Origin: Pseudomonadota bacterium | Lineage (GTDB): Bacteria > Pseudomonadota > Gammaproteobacteria > Burkholderiales > JABEVD01 | Assembly (NCBI GenBank): GCA_021802545.1 | Contig: JAJZRS010000003.1 | Location: forward strand, 1-64,000 | DNA length: 64,000 nucleotides | Direction: 5' to 3' | Shown: positions 36,254 to 46,461 of the stretch, piece by piece | How the letters are laid out: every line of letters begins with the position of its first letter | How positions within the stretch are numbered: the first letter of the stretch is position 1 | The notes under the pieces: generated by a model | Told to the model about the DNA's origin: nothing | Database searches by the model: none | Seen by the model: only the letters and a program-made list of their open reading frames with translations | Made by a program: the position numbers and the translations under genes

Positions 36254-37339
36254 TCATTTGTTGATGGCGTAAAGAATGATGGCCACGACATAGGGCTTGC
36301 CGAGGGTCGATATCGTGGCATTTGTTCTGGTCGATGCGGCTACTTGGTCGAGCATCCAGTGAGCAACATCCCAGGCCTTAGAAAGCCCTTCCGGGATTGA
36401 TGCTCTGAGAATCTCGATTTCTCTCTCGATTGAATCGATAGTGCTATTGCTCTTGCCGGCACGCTCTATCAAATAGCGTCGAGCTAGTTCCTTGAACTGA
36501 TTTCGGTCGGCCCAGGAAACGCCTTCCATAGCCAGCGAGTTATATATTGTCTCAACGATGTCGGCTGGAGCCTTTGAGTGAAGTACTGACGCAAGCATCG
36601 TCTTGAGTTCCGAAGCGCCGATACCTCGCGCCTTTTTCAGCTCGTCAAAGGAAGGAGCATCCTGGGTATTACCTGCTCGCTTGGATATTTCGAAATAAAG
36701 TTGCTGGCACAGAATGTCAGGACGGCAGCGGTGATCGGGAAACTTTTCGGCCAGATAATTGCCCACTTTGCCTGATGCATGGGTTGCTAGGTCGTCCAGT
36801 GCTAAGTCACTCTTTAGAAATCGCAGCGAGGTAAGGGAAAGCTCATTCGGTTCGCACTTGAGCTGCGTAGCCAGTGAGTTCCGCAATTCAAGCTTTAGGT
36901 CATCCGTCAGGATATCGGCATCAAACTCAGCCAGATTCTTAGAGTCTTTGCCGGAGACAAGGTCCAAAGAAATTGGAGCATTGCTGCCGAAGGCAACAGT
37001 GGCCTCATCTGGTTTGAACTGCCTATGCGATTCAAACAGCTTCCCAAGAACAGAATGCTCGCCCTCCTTGGGGGGATTGATTAATCCCGCTTTCGTCCAG
37101 CTAGTGGAGCCAGCTTTCTTTTTCAGCTGGATGAGTTCTATGTGCCTCGGATTACTCTCCGAGTCCAGCACGGCTACATCCTCTACGTACTCGATCAGCA
37201 GGAGATAGTCATTTGTCTCCAGATCCAGTTTCAGCAAGTGGCAGAGCGCCCAATAGCGTTGAAAGTCATGACCTTTGCCACCATGGCGCCCACCTTTCTC
37301 CTTGTCCAGAGCGTCGGTTAGAAGGTCAGTGAATGCCAT
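36254..37339 (-). CDS. DUF4297/Cap4-type nuclease, Lamassu LmuA-like
   Basis: This 361-residue protein begins with a region typical of DUF4297: GGKGHDFQRYWALCHLL (residues 20-36), then LLLIEYVEDVAVLD (47-59) and HIELIQLKKK (66-75). The last two supply PD-(D/E)xK-like residues Glu50, Asp54, Glu68, Gln71 and Lys73. DUF4297 nucleases are effectors in several anti-phage systems (Cap4 in CBASS, LmuA in Lamassu) and degrade double-stranded DNA. The C-terminal part is helical and probably contacts the ATPase encoded 51 bp downstream. It is the first cargo gene after the right end. Confidence 0.75.
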   Translation of the reverse strand: MAFTDLLTDALDKEKGGRHGGKGHDFQRYWALCHLLKLDLETNDYLLLIEYVEDVAVLDSESNPRHIELIQLKKKAGSTSWTKAGLINPPKEGEHSVLGKLFESHRQFKPDEATVAFGSNAPISLDLVSGKDSKNLAEFDADILTDDLKLELRNSLATQLKCEPNELSLTSLRFLKSDLALDDLATHASGKVGNYLAEKFPDHRCRPDILCQQLYFEISKRAGNTQDAPSFDELKKARGIGASELKTMLASVLHSKAPADIVETIYNSLAMEGVSWADRNQFKELARRYLIERAGKSNSTIDSIEREIEILRASIPEGLSKAWDVAHWMLDQVAASTRTNATISTLGKPYVVAIILYAINK

Positions 37340-37620
37340 CGTTAAGTCTCAGCGAATGATTATTTTGGAGTGAATCCGAAACTCTTAAGCTTTGATATTT
37401 TATGGCTTTGCGCTTTTCTTTTTTTGTTTGTCAGGCACAAATCGTAGTATCTCATACGTTACAGACTGCTCTTCGCATTTTAGCACTGAGCACTGTCGCG
37501 TAAAGACATTTGTATAAGCCATCTATTCAGTCACTCGAAGTGACCACCGTCTGCAATTCGCTGCTTTGCGGACTTAGTGCGAACGGCACCCTGGTGACCA
37601 CTTTGGCCGACAGGAGGCTT
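37340..37620. other. Non-coding stretch inside the right transposon end
   Basis: These 281 bp precede the nuclease gene on the minus strand and should hold its promoter, though no clear -35/-10 pair stands out. A perfect palindrome GTCACT-CGA-AGTGAC lies at 37530-37544. The heptamer TGACCAC occurs at 37541, 37595 and again at 37660. No gene was recognised. Confidence 0.4.
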
Positions 37621-37621
37621 C

Positions 37622-37653
37622 AAAACAAAAAGGCCTATTTATTAGGCCCTTTT
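37622..37653 (-). terminator. Inward-facing terminator at the right transposon end
   Basis: On the minus strand a GGCCTA / TAGGCC stem with a 5-nt loop is followed by TTTTTGTTTT, a good intrinsic terminator. It lies about 75-110 bp beyond the gyrB stop, inside the element. It would stop gyrB read-through before the cargo nuclease gene. Confidence 0.8.
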
Positions 37654-37674
37654 GTCGATTGACCACCCCAAGTG

Positions 37675-37719
37675 TTTTCACATATATGAGATTCTTTTCA
37701 TTTTATGTGAGAACCTACA
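37675..37719. repeat. Right transposon end with two TnsB-type sites
   Basis: Read on the minus strand, the tip TGTAGG is followed by TCTCACATAAAATGAAAA (37695-37712), which matches the left repeat at 16 of 18 bases. A second, one-base-shorter copy TCTCATATATGTGAAAA lies at 37675-37691. The close packing contrasts with the spread sites of the left end, as in Tn7. Confidence 0.85.
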
Positions 37720-37724
37720 AAGCA
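37720..37724. repeat. Target-site duplication, right copy
   Basis: AAGCA follows the right terminal CCTACA and equals the left copy at 24939-24943. The gyrB stop codon begins four bases further on. Confidence 0.9.
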
Positions 37725-37728
37725 AGCC

Positions 37729-40128
<2,400 letters not shown>

Positions 40129-41235
40129 TTAAATTCTCATCGGCATGACGACGTACTTGAAATCGTCTCGCCCGGGTAAGGATATCAGAACGCTGCTGTT
40201 CGAGTCGCCGAAGGCGCAATCGAGCGTCTCGGAAGAAAGGTTGGTCAGGACGTCGAGCAGATAGCTGATGTTAAAGCCGATGTCGAGCGGGGTGCCGTTG
40301 TAGCTGACCTCGAACTCCTCCTGCGCTTCTTCCTGTTCGGTATTCGTGCAGATGATGCGCAGATTCCTGTCCGACAGCACGAGCCTTACCCCCCGGATCT
40401 TCTCGTTCGATAGGATGGCGGCCCGCTGCAGGGCCTGGAGGAGGGTGAGCCTGTCTATGGCCATGTGCTGCTGGTAATTGACCGGGATGACCTTCGTGTA
40501 GTCCGGGAACTTGCCGTCGACAAGCTTCGAGATCAGGGTCACGCTCGCGAATTCGAAGCGGATCTGGTTCTGCAATATGTCGAGCACGAGCGGCTCTTCG
40601 CTGTCGGAAAGCAGCTTGGAGAGCTCGAGCACGGTCTTCCTCGGCAGGATCACTTCCCGGCGTTCGTATTCCCGGTCGAGGTTCGCGCTTGCGAAGGCTA
40701 GTCTGTGCCCGTCGGTGGCCACCACCTTGATGAGGCTGCCTTCGATCACGAGGAGCAGGCCGTTCAGGTAGTAGCGTATGTCCTGCTGGGCCATGGCGTA
40801 CTGGACCAGGGAAAGCAGGCTCTTGAAAAGCTTCTGGGTCACCGTGAGCTTGCCGCCAAGGGCTTCGCCTTCGGAAAGCCTGGGGAAGTCCTCTGCCGGA
40901 AGGGTCTGCAGATTGAAGCGGCTGTGCCCTGCCTTGACCTGAAGCCGGCTGTCCTGGAGATCGAGCGAGACGTTCGTGTCATCCGGCAGGGAGCGCAGGA
41001 TGTCCTGGAGCTTCTTCGCGCCGACAGTGACCGAAACCTTCTGCCCGTCGCCTTCGCACGGGGTGGAAGACGTGATCTGGATTTCGAGGTCGGTCGCCGC
41101 GAATGAGATCGACTCGCCGTTCTTTTCGATCAGGACGTTGGCGAGGATGGGGAGCGTGTGGCGTCTTTCGACCACGCCTGTCACGGATTGGAGCGGCTTC
41201 AAGAGCAGGTCCCTGTTGGCTTTGATGAGTAGCAT
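40129..41235 (-). CDS. dnaN: DNA polymerase III sliding clamp (beta)
   Basis: This 368-residue clamp tethers replicative polymerase to DNA. It has three repeated clamp domains. Seen are the start LLIKANRDLLLKPLQSVTGVVERRHTLPILANVL, GHSRFNLQTLPAEDFP near 110-125, and the C-terminus YVVMPMRI typical of beta clamps. It lies 13 bp after dnaA, in the standard dnaA-dnaN-gyrB order. Confidence 0.97.
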   Translation of the reverse strand: MLLIKANRDLLLKPLQSVTGVVERRHTLPILANVLIEKNGESISFAATDLEIQITSSTPCEGDGQKVSVTVGAKKLQDILRSLPDDTNVSLDLQDSRLQVKAGHSRFNLQTLPAEDFPRLSEGEALGGKLTVTQKLFKSLLSLVQYAMAQQDIRYYLNGLLLVIEGSLIKVVATDGHRLAFASANLDREYERREVILPRKTVLELSKLLSDSEEPLVLDILQNQIRFEFASVTLISKLVDGKFPDYTKVIPVNYQQHMAIDRLTLLQALQRAAILSNEKIRGVRLVLSDRNLRIICTNTEQEEAQEEFEVSYNGTPLDIGFNISYLLDVLTNLSSETLDCAFGDSNSSVLISLPGRDDFKYVVMPMRI

Positions 41236-41248
41236 AGGCTTTCCCTGT

Positions 41249-42562
41249 TCAGTTTCTCAATATTTGTAGAAGGGTGTTGAATTCGCGTGCGATGTCCGGG
41301 TTGGTAGACTTCAGCTCGTCTATCTTTCTGCAGGCGTGAAGGACGGTGGTATGGTCCCTGCCGCCGAAAGCGTCGCCGATATCGGGCAGACTGAGCTGAG
41401 TCAATTCCTTGGTCAGCGCCATCGCCATCTGGCGGGGGCGAGCAAGCACGCGGGTGCGCTTCTTCGAATACATTTCCGCCACCTTGATCTTGTAGAAGTC
41501 GGCCACGGTCTTCTGGATGTTTTCGGTCGAAATCTGCCTGTTCTGAACGGCGAGCAGGTCCTTGAGCGCTTCCTTGGCGAGCTCCAGGGTGACGGCGTGA
41601 CCTGAAAAACGGCAATAGGCGAGAACGCGCTTCAGCGCACCCTCGAGCTCCCTGATGTTGGACCGGATGTGCTTGGCGATGAAAAATGCGATGCTCTCGT
41701 CGAGGGCCATGTTTTCCATTTCCGCCTTCTTCAGGAGAATCGCCACGCGCATCTCCAGTTCTGGCGGCTCGACCGCAACGGTCAATCCCCAGCCGAATCG
41801 AGAAATGAGGCGGTCTTCCACGCCGGCGATTTCCTTCGGATACGTGTCGCAGGTGATGATCACCTGCTTGTGGGAATCGACCAGCGCATTGAAAGCATAA
41901 AAAAATTCTTCCTGGGTTCGCGCTTTGCCGCTGAAGAACTGGATGTCGTCTATGAGCAGCAGGTCGAGCGAATGGTAGTACTGCTTGAAATCGTCGAAAG
42001 CCTTGTGCCTGTAGGCCTTGACCACGTCCGAGACGTATTGTTCCGCGTGGGTGTAGCGTATCTTCGCTTCGGGATGCCGCTCTTGCACGAGATTGCCGAT
42101 CGCCTGGATGAGGTGGGTCTTGCCGAGTCCCACGCCGCCGTAGATGAAAAGCGGATTGTAGGCCATGCCCGGATTTTCTGCGATCTGGATCGCGGCCGCA
42201 CGGGCCAGTTGATTGGCCTTTCCGGTCACGAAATTGTCGAAGTTGAATGCCTTGTTGAGCCTGCTCTGATCCGGCTGCTTGTTCAGGGCGTGCATCTGCG
42301 GGGCGGGCGCCTTCTGCTGCTGGGCCGAATCGGCCGAAACCAGGTCGAACGCGATGCGCTTGCCGAAGAACTCCTCGGCCATCTCTTCTATCCTGGGCAG
42401 AAAGCGATCCTTGACCCAGAGCAGCACGAAAGGGCTCGGCGTGACGAGCGAAAAGGAATCGCCTGCGGTTTCAAGTCTAAGCGGCTTGATCCAAGTGTTG
42501 AATTGCTGTGCGGTCAATTCGTTCTTGAAGCGCTCGAGACAGGCGTGCCAGAATTTATCCAT
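41249..42562 (-). CDS. dnaA: Chromosomal replication initiator DnaA
   Basis: This 437-residue AAA+ initiator binds TTATNCACA boxes at oriC. An N-terminal interaction domain is followed by a short linker (residues about 80-105). The ATPase domain has [16 protein letters not shown] and [13 protein letters not shown], and domain IV ends with the signature [12 protein letters not shown]. The ATG giving [12 protein letters not shown] is preferred over a TTG eight codons earlier. The gene diverges from rpmH across 180 bp. Confidence 0.97.
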   Translation of the reverse strand: MDKFWHACLERFKNELTAQQFNTWIKPLRLETAGDSFSLVTPSPFVLLWVKDRFLPRIEEMAEEFFGKRIAFDLVSADSAQQQKAPAPQMHALNKQPDQSRLNKAFNFDNFVTGKANQLARAAAIQIAENPGMAYNPLFIYGGVGLGKTHLIQAIGNLVQERHPEAKIRYTHAEQYVSDVVKAYRHKAFDDFKQYYHSLDLLLIDDIQFFSGKARTQEEFFYAFNALVDSHKQVIITCDTYPKEIAGVEDRLISRFGWGLTVAVEPPELEMRVAILLKKAEMENMALDESIAFFIAKHIRSNIRELEGALKRVLAYCRFSGHAVTLELAKEALKDLLAVQNRQISTENIQKTVADFYKIKVAEMYSKKRTRVLARPRQMAMALTKELTQLSLPDIGDAFGGRDHTTVLHACRKIDELKSTNPDIAREFNTLLQILRN

Positions 42563-42742
42563 GAACACTTTTCTATTTAATAACAAATAGATATAATTTT
42601 AGGCGTGACTTGCAGAATACGGTATTCTAGCCCCTTTTCGCATACTTATCCACAGCAGGGCGCCATTTTCGGGAAAAAAAGAAAGTTGACAGAGGTCGCC
42701 TTAAAAGGGTGTAATAAGCAGTTTTATTGACGGAGAGCAGGA
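42563..42742. promoter_or_regulatory. dnaA-rpmH divergent region with DnaA box and rpmH promoter
   Basis: One perfect DnaA box TTATCCACA is present at 42646-42654. An AT-rich patch lies next to dnaA (around 42575-42600). The rpmH promoter is clear: TTGACA at 42686-42691, 18 bp, TGTAAT at 42710-42715. Flanking genes point away from this gap on both sides, which suits an origin. With only one box in 180 bp it is a thin candidate for a full oriC. Confidence 0.65.
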
Positions 42743-42877
42743 ATGAAGCGTACATATCAACCCTCGGTAACGAGGCGGAAGCGGACTCATGGCTTCTTGG
42801 TCAGGATGAAGACCCGCGGCGGGCGTGCTGTGATCAGGGCTCGCAGGGCGCGCGGACGCGCGAGGCTGGGTGTCTGA
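42743..42877 (+). CDS. rpmH: 50S ribosomal protein L34
   Basis: This 44-residue ribosomal protein starts [20 protein letters not shown] and ends [10 protein letters not shown], the standard L34 sequence. GGAGAGCAGG precedes the ATG. It follows the strong promoter at 42686-42715 and starts the rpmH-rnpA-yidD-yidC-mnmE operon. Confidence 0.97.
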   Translation: MKRTYQPSVTRRKRTHGFLVRMKTRGGRAVIRARRARGRARLGV

Positions 42878-43248
42878 GAGGACGTCATTCACCTTTTCCG
42901 AGATCGTATCGCTTGCTGAAAGCGGACGAGTTTTCGTCCGTTTTTAGTTTCAGGCGGGCCGTTTTCGGCGAGTTTTTCCAGATCCAGCTCAGGCCGAACG
43001 GAAGGCATCATCCGAGGCTGGGCATGATCGTTTCGAAGAAGATCGAACGGCTTGCCGTTTACAGGAATTTCGCGAAACGGATCATCAGGGAGGTGTTTCG
43101 GGCGCATGCCGGAGAACTTCGCGGGGTGGATCTCGTCGTAAGGCTTAAAAAGCCCCTGAGGCGGGACGCCGCCACAGGGGCGAGGCAGGAATTGTGCAAA
43201 CTGGTCGGCAGGGCATCCCATGTCTCGTCTTCTGATCGGACTGATTAA
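42874..43248 (+). CDS. rnpA: Ribonuclease P protein component
   Basis: This protein (about 124 residues) helps the RNA subunit of RNase P mature tRNA 5' ends. Family features are [14 protein letters not shown] near the N-terminus and the RNR-type motif [14 protein letters not shown]. No ATG fits: the proposed start is the CTG at 42874, which overlaps the rpmH stop codon (CTGA), so coupling with L34 translation is likely. A downstream TTG would truncate the family's N-terminus. The end overlaps yidD by 29 bp. Confidence 0.85.
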   Translation: MRGRHSPFPRSYRLLKADEFSSVFSFRRAVFGEFFQIQLRPNGRHHPRLGMIVSKKIERLAVYRNFAKRIIREVFRAHAGELRGVDLVVRLKKPLRRDAATGARQELCKLVGRASHVSSSDRTD

Positions 43249-43429
43249 GCTTTATCAATATGCGCTGAGTCCGTTCTTGGGGCCTTCGTGCAGGTTCACC
43301 CCGACCTGTTCGGAATATGCCTGCCAGGCCTTGAGAAAATACGGGTTTTTTAAAGGCATCTGGCTCGGGGCGAGGCGGATTTCGAGATGCCATCCGTGGA
43401 ATCCGGGCGGCCATGACCCCGTCCCCTGA
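43220..43429 (+). CDS. yidD: Membrane protein insertion efficiency factor YidD
   Basis: This 69-residue protein has the typical YidD sequence: [31 protein letters not shown] with its three cysteines, then [18 protein letters not shown]. It has an amphipathic N-terminus and helps membrane protein insertion beside YidC. It starts inside rnpA and ends 14 bp before yidC. Confidence 0.95.
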   Translation: MSRLLIGLIKLYQYALSPFLGPSCRFTPTCSEYACQALRKYGFFKGIWLGARRISRCHPWNPGGHDPVP

Positions 43430-43443
43430 AATGGTAGAGAGTT

Positions 43444-45078
43444 ATGGACAATAAACGGCTGATTGTTTTTCTCATATTTTCCCTGTCCGTTCTGCTGCTG
43501 TGGCAGAAATGGCAGTCCTCCCATCAGCCGCCGTCGGCGCCGGTCGCACAGCAATCGCCTGTTCCCAGCGCCCAGCTGACCGAGGCCAAGCCTTCGGCAG
43601 GCGGGGCTGCTGTCGAGGCTTCTTCCGAGCTGCAGAAAAGCGCCGTCATCCAGGTCAAAACGGATTTGATGCAGGCCCAGATCAGCACGGTTGGAGGAGA
43701 TCTTCGCGAGCTCGAGCTTACCCGGTATCGCGACGCCAAGGACGCTTCCAAGCCCTATTCCTTCCTGCACAGCGAGGGAAGCAGGGTCTACGTTGCGCAG
43801 ACCGGCCTGATCGGCGCTGGTATGCCCACCCACAAGACGCCTTTCACTTCCCAGGCCGCGAGCTATGCGCTTCAATCCGGAAAGGACACCCTCGAGGTGA
43901 AGCTTGAAGCGCCCGAGAACGCTGGCTTCAAGGTCGAGAAGATATACACCTTCCACAGGAACAGCTATGTCGTCGATGTATCCTACGACATCCGCAATAC
44001 GGGCGGCGCCGTCATCCAGCCCTACGCCTATTTCCAGCTGCTCAGGGATGGCGATCCGCCCGAGGGTGCATCCCGCTTCGCCAAGACATACACGGGCGCT
44101 GCGGTCTATACGGAGAAATCCAAGTTTGTGAAGGCGGATTTTTCTGAAATCGCCAAGGGCAAGACGAATTATCCGAACACCGACGACAATGGCTGGATCG
44201 CCATGATCCAGCATTATTTCGTCTCCGCCTGGCTGCCTGAAGGCAAGGTCAAGCGCGAGTTCTACACCAAGCAGCTCGGCCCTGACCTCTATTCGGCCGG
44301 CGTCGTTCTGCCCGTGGGCAGCATACAGCCGGGCAGGGACGGGCAGCTTACGGTTCCGCTCTATGCCGGGCCCCAGGAACAGAATCTGCTCGCCAAGCTC
44401 GCGCCCGGGCTCGATCTCGTGGTCGACTACGGATGGGTCACTGTCATCGCAAAGCCGCTTTTCTGGGTGCTGGCGCTCTTCTACAAGTGGGTCCAGAACT
44501 GGGGAATCGCCATCGTATTGCTGACCGTCTGCATCAAGCTCATCTTTTTCCCGCTTTCCGCGGCGAGCTACAAATCCATGGCGAAGATGCGGGCGCTCAA
44601 CCCCAAGCTCCAGGTGCTCAAGGAGCAGTACGGCGAAGACAAGCAGCGCATGAACCAGGCGATGATGGAGCTTTACAAGACGGAAAAGGTCAACCCGCTC
44701 GGCGGATGCCTGCCGATCGCCGTGCAGATACCGGTGTTCATCGCCCTTTACACCGTCCTGCTCACCGCGGTCGAACTGCGCAACGCGCCCTTCATGCTGT
44801 GGATCCAGGACCTTTCCCAGCCTGACCCGTATTACGTTCTGCCCCTCGTCATGGGCATTACCATGCTGCTGCAGACGAAGATGAATCCCGCCCCGCCCGA
44901 TCCGATCCAGGCGAAGGTGATGCAGATCATGCCGATCGCATTCAGCATTTTCTTCTTCTTCTTCCCCGCCGGTCTCGTGCTTTACTGGCTGGTGAACAAC
45001 GTGCTCTCCATTTCCCAGCAATGGTACATCACCCGCATGATCGGAAAGGAAACCGCCGCCGCCCATGCCAAGCGGTGA
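43444..45078 (+). CDS. yidC: Membrane protein insertase YidC
   Basis: This 544-residue inner-membrane insertase has one N-terminal transmembrane helix (residues 5-22), a large periplasmic beta domain (about 60-340) and five C-terminal helices. The conserved core is WGIAIVLLTVCIKLIFFPLS and NPLGGCLPIAVQIPVFIALY. It inserts and folds inner-membrane proteins, including ATP synthase subunits encoded downstream here. The last 14 bases overlap mnmE. Confidence 0.97.
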   Translation: MDNKRLIVFLIFSLSVLLLWQKWQSSHQPPSAPVAQQSPVPSAQLTEAKPSAGGAAVEASSELQKSAVIQVKTDLMQAQISTVGGDLRELELTRYRDAKDASKPYSFLHSEGSRVYVAQTGLIGAGMPTHKTPFTSQAASYALQSGKDTLEVKLEAPENAGFKVEKIYTFHRNSYVVDVSYDIRNTGGAVIQPYAYFQLLRDGDPPEGASRFAKTYTGAAVYTEKSKFVKADFSEIAKGKTNYPNTDDNGWIAMIQHYFVSAWLPEGKVKREFYTKQLGPDLYSAGVVLPVGSIQPGRDGQLTVPLYAGPQEQNLLAKLAPGLDLVVDYGWVTVIAKPLFWVLALFYKWVQNWGIAIVLLTVCIKLIFFPLSAASYKSMAKMRALNPKLQVLKEQYGEDKQRMNQAMMELYKTEKVNPLGGCLPIAVQIPVFIALYTVLLTAVELRNAPFMLWIQDLSQPDPYYVLPLVMGITMLLQTKMNPAPPDPIQAKVMQIMPIAFSIFFFFFPAGLVLYWLVNNVLSISQQWYITRMIGKETAAAHAKR

Positions 45079-46390
45079 CACCATCGCGGCCATAGCGACG
45101 CCTCCGGGCAAGGGGGGGGTCGGCGTGGTACGCATCTCCGGGCCCGGCGTCAGGCAAATGATGCCGGGACTCCTCGCGAGACCGATCGATCCAAGGCAGG
45201 CCACGCTGTGCCGATTTCACGACGAAAAAGGCCGCGTCATCGATTTCGGCCTCGCCCTCTTTTTCGAAGGCCCGCGTTCATTCACGGGAGAGGATGTGCT
45301 CGAGCTGCAGGGCCATGGCGGACAGGTCGTGCTAGGCATGGTGCTCTCGCGCTGCCTGGAACTCGGGGCGAGCATCGCCGAACCGGGCGAATTCACGCGC
45401 CGCGCATTTCTAAACGACAAGATCGATCTTGCCCAGGCGGAAAGCGTGGCCGATCTGATCGATGCGGCCACACAAGGCGCTGCCCGCAGCGCGATTCGCT
45501 CGCTTTCCGGGGAATTTTCCAGAAGGGTTCACGAACTGGTGGATGGCCTGATAGAGCTTCGCATGCTTGTCGAGGCCACCCTGGATTTTCCTGAGGAAGA
45601 AATCGATTTCCTTGAGGCTACCGACGCTTACAAGAAACTGGAAGGCATTCTGGATCGGCTCGAGAGCGTGCTCGAATCAGCCAGGCAGGGGAGCCTTTTG
45701 AGAAGCGGCATCCATGTCGTCTTCGCCGGGCAGCCCAACGTCGGCAAGTCCAGCTTGCTGAACAGGCTTTCCGGGGAAGAGGTCGCCATCGTCACCGACA
45801 TTCCCGGCACGACCCGGGACGCCATCAGGCAGTTTCTCGAGGTCGAGGGCTTCCCCATTCATGTGGTCGATACGGCAGGACTCAGGCAATCTGAAGATCC
45901 CGTCGAGAGGATCGGAATGGCTAGGACCAGAGAAGCGATAGAAAAGTCCGACCTGATCCTCTACATTGCGGATTCAGCAAAAGGGATAGACGAAGAGGAC
46001 AGGAAAATATTGGAGAGCCTGCCCGATCTTCCCGTGCAGATCGTGCTGAACAAGGCCGATCTATCGAACAGCGCATTCGGTTTGCTCGAGACCGGAGAGG
46101 TCAGCATTTCCGCGAAGACGGGGGAAGGCGTTGATGCGCTGAAGAAGCGCCTTCTTGATTTGCTTTCCCTGCACGAGCCCGGCGAGAACCAGTTCATTGC
46201 GAGGCAAAGGCATGTTTCTGCGCTGCGCGAAGCAAAAGAGGCGATCGAATGCGCCGGGACCTCGGCTGGCGTTGAAATTTTCGCCGAGGATCTGCGCCGC
46301 GCGCAGGTTTCTCTTTCACGAATCACGGGCGAATTCAGCCCGGACGACCTGCTCGGTGAGATTTTCAGTCGCTTCTGCATCGGCAAGTAA
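45065..46390 (+). CDS. mnmE: tRNA modification GTPase MnmE
   Basis: This 441-residue GTPase works with MnmG to make cmnm5U34 in tRNAs. The N-terminal formyl-THF-binding domain starts DTIAAIATPPGKGGVGVVRISG. The G domain has GQPNVGKSSLLN, DIPGTTRD, DTAGLRQ and NKAD. The C-terminal FCIGK supplies the catalytic cysteine. The start overlaps yidC. A parS-like site follows the stop directly. Confidence 0.96.
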   Translation: MPSGDTIAAIATPPGKGGVGVVRISGPGVRQMMPGLLARPIDPRQATLCRFHDEKGRVIDFGLALFFEGPRSFTGEDVLELQGHGGQVVLGMVLSRCLELGASIAEPGEFTRRAFLNDKIDLAQAESVADLIDAATQGAARSAIRSLSGEFSRRVHELVDGLIELRMLVEATLDFPEEEIDFLEATDAYKKLEGILDRLESVLESARQGSLLRSGIHVVFAGQPNVGKSSLLNRLSGEEVAIVTDIPGTTRDAIRQFLEVEGFPIHVVDTAGLRQSEDPVERIGMARTREAIEKSDLILYIADSAKGIDEEDRKILESLPDLPVQIVLNKADLSNSAFGLLETGEVSISAKTGEGVDALKKRLLDLLSLHEPGENQFIARQRHVSALREAKEAIECAGTSAGVEIFAEDLRRAQVSLSRITGEFSPDDLLGEIFSRFCIGK

Positions 46391-46406
46391 CGTTCCACGT
46401 GAAACA
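46391..46406. promoter_or_regulatory. parS site between mnmE and mnmG
   Basis: CGTTCCACGTGAAACA matches the consensus TGTTNCACGTGAAACA at every position but the first. It begins one base after the mnmE stop codon and is 2.5 kb from parA. Confidence 0.85.
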
Positions 46407-46461
46407 CTACCTGAAGCAAAAGTGGAGTATCATTCACACCTCGGTCTGATCTTCACGAAAA

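Larger units (their letters stand above)
24944..37719. mobile_element. Complete Tn7-like transposon inserted after gyrB
   Basis: This 12,776-bp element is bounded by imperfect 25-bp terminal inverted repeats (22 of 25 identical, both beginning TGTAGG) and a perfect AAGCA duplication. It encodes TnsA-, TnsB-, TnsC- and TniQ-type proteins plus an XRE regulator, all on the minus strand, with cargo on both sides. Extra copies of the TnsB-site motif lie inside both ends. The tnsA side faces gyrB and the end is 9 bp from the gyrB stop codon, the same logic as Tn7 beside glmS. By eye, A+T is clearly higher at 25.1-27.6 kb than in flanking genes. No TnsE or CRISPR-Cas gene is present. All four transposition proteins look intact, so it may be active. 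Confidence 0.95.

Noticed and set aside
37541..37666. Three TGACCAC heptamers near the right transposon end, considered as extra transposase sites
   Set aside because: They do not match the TCCCANNTAANGTGAAAA motif, and seven-base repeats in 126 bp can occur by chance.
24944..37719. Possibility that the element is a CRISPR-associated transposon
   Set aside because: No cas gene, repeat array or second TniQ was found, and position after gyrB is explained by protein-guided targeting.
43255..45204. 649-codon minus-strand frame opposite yidC
   Set aside because: Antisense to yidC, yidD and the start of mnmE; no domain resemblance.
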